This document shows, piece by piece, positions 5,505-5,832 of a DNA stretch of 5,832 bases. The notes below the pieces were generated by a model. It ran no database searches. It was not told the origin of the DNA and saw only the letters and a program-made list of their open reading frames with translations. The stretch comes from CAZGUH01 sp964529005 (lineage in GTDB: Bacteria > Actinomycetota > Acidimicrobiia > Acidimicrobiales > Ilumatobacteraceae). Positions within the stretch are counted from its first letter, which is position 1. Each line of letters begins with the position of its first letter. Location: NCBI GenBank assembly GCA_964529005.1, contig CAZGUH010000088.1, positions 1 through 5,832 on the forward strand. Reading direction: 5' to 3'. The position numbers and the translations under genes are program-made.

Positions 5505-5693
5505 TCCGAGGTCACCACCAAGAAGCTCCGACGAGCGACGCACCGATCCGTCACCGAGCTCCGCCGCGACGTCAACAAGTGGGTCGAACACTGGAACCAA
5601 AATCCCCGCCCATTCATCTGGCGCAAGACCGCCGACGAGATCCTCGACAACCTCGCCGGCTATCTCCAACGAGTCAACGACTCACGACACTAG
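5505..5693 (+). pseudogene. C-terminal fragment of an IS630-family transposase
   Basis: The last 60 or so codons before the TAG at 5691-5693 match the well-known tail of IS630-type transposases: TTKKLRRATHRSV, then WVEHWNQNPRPFIWRKTADEI, and an end in YLQRVNDSRH. Full-length members have roughly 330-350 residues. The catalytic DDE region upstream, and even the Trp-Phe that usually precedes the Thr-Lys-Lys block, are missing. Homology starts abruptly near 5505. The frame stays open leftwards to about 5400, but that stretch does not look like the family. This is a dead remnant on the opposite strand to the IS481 fragment. Confidence 0.8.
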
Positions 5694-5724
5694 CCGTTGA
5701 TGGCCCTTGCTGTCCGCTTGTCAA

Positions 5725-5740
5725 GCCCGGGTACCCGGGC
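5725..5740. repeat. 16-bp perfect palindrome
   Basis: GCCCGGGTACCCGGGC is self-complementary over all 16 bases. TGTC (5719-5723 region) and GACA (5741-5744) can extend the pairing across a two-base bulge. It lies 32 bases after the IS630-type stop and before a possible convergent minus-strand gene. It could be an operator, a bidirectional hairpin or part of an element end. No T-run accompanies it. Confidence 0.5.
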
Positions 5741-5759
5741 GACAGTTCGGCCCCGGCAA

Positions 5760-5832
5760 CTACCTGACAGGTCGAACCCGTAGGAAGTCCTCGAAGGGGT
5801 TGAACAGCAAGACGTCCTCCTGGTGTGGTTGA
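5760..5832 (-). CDS. Possible 3' end of a gene entering from the right edge
   Basis: Reading leftwards from the edge, 23 codons precede a TAG at 5760-5762 and encode a peptide containing EDVLLFNPFEDFLRV. Fourteen codons in a row within it end in G or C, which fits real coding sequence here. The fragment is too short to name a family. A chance open frame remains quite possible. Confidence 0.3.
   Translation of the reverse strand, partial: QPHQEDVLLFNPFEDFLRVRPVR

Overview
The window is GC-rich DNA of bacterial type, with coding sequence dense on one strand for the first 4.7 kb. An actinobacterium is the best guess, perhaps of the Acidimicrobiia. The reasons are the strong G/C bias at third codon positions, the GTG start, the lipoprotein signal ending in Cys-Gly followed by an Asp run, and transposase types common in that phylum. 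The class-level guess is inference only.

Positions 1-4686 hold a three-gene plus-strand cassette. (1) At 59-1525 is a secreted lipoprotein of the LivJ-like, type I periplasmic-binding-protein family. (2) At 1598-3499 is a cytoplasmic-looking homologue of the large (beta) subunit of N,N-dimethylformamidase. It carries a C-terminal module of five regular Trp-marked repeats of about 41 residues, probably a small beta-propeller. (3) At 3484-4686 is a second binding protein, clearly paralogous to the first, whose GTG start overlaps the end of gene 2. This third protein has no signal peptide or lipobox, and it has lost both cysteines matching the disulfide pair expected in exported LivJ-type proteins. 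The arrangement suggests one binding protein outside the cell, an amide-type hydrolase inside, and a cytoplasmic copy of the binding protein that could sense or deliver the substrate. The precedent is AmiC of the Pseudomonas amidase operon. No permease, ATPase, regulator or dimethylformamidase small subunit lies in the window.

Positions 4687-5832 are a mobile-element graveyard. A minus-strand IS481-type transposase core (4783-5310) keeps its full DDE triad but has lost its N-terminal part. It abuts a hairpin-rich segment of about 190 bp (5311-5504) that I cannot assign; this segment contains a 14-base direct repeat and a perfect 11-bp inverted repeat. Then comes the last 60 or so residues of an IS630-type transposase on the plus strand (to 5693), a 16-bp perfect palindrome (5725-5740), and what may be the 3' end of a minus-strand gene running off the right edge.

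The most interesting part is the cassette: a hydrolase-propeller fusion between an exported binding protein and a paralogue apparently re-adapted to the cytoplasm.
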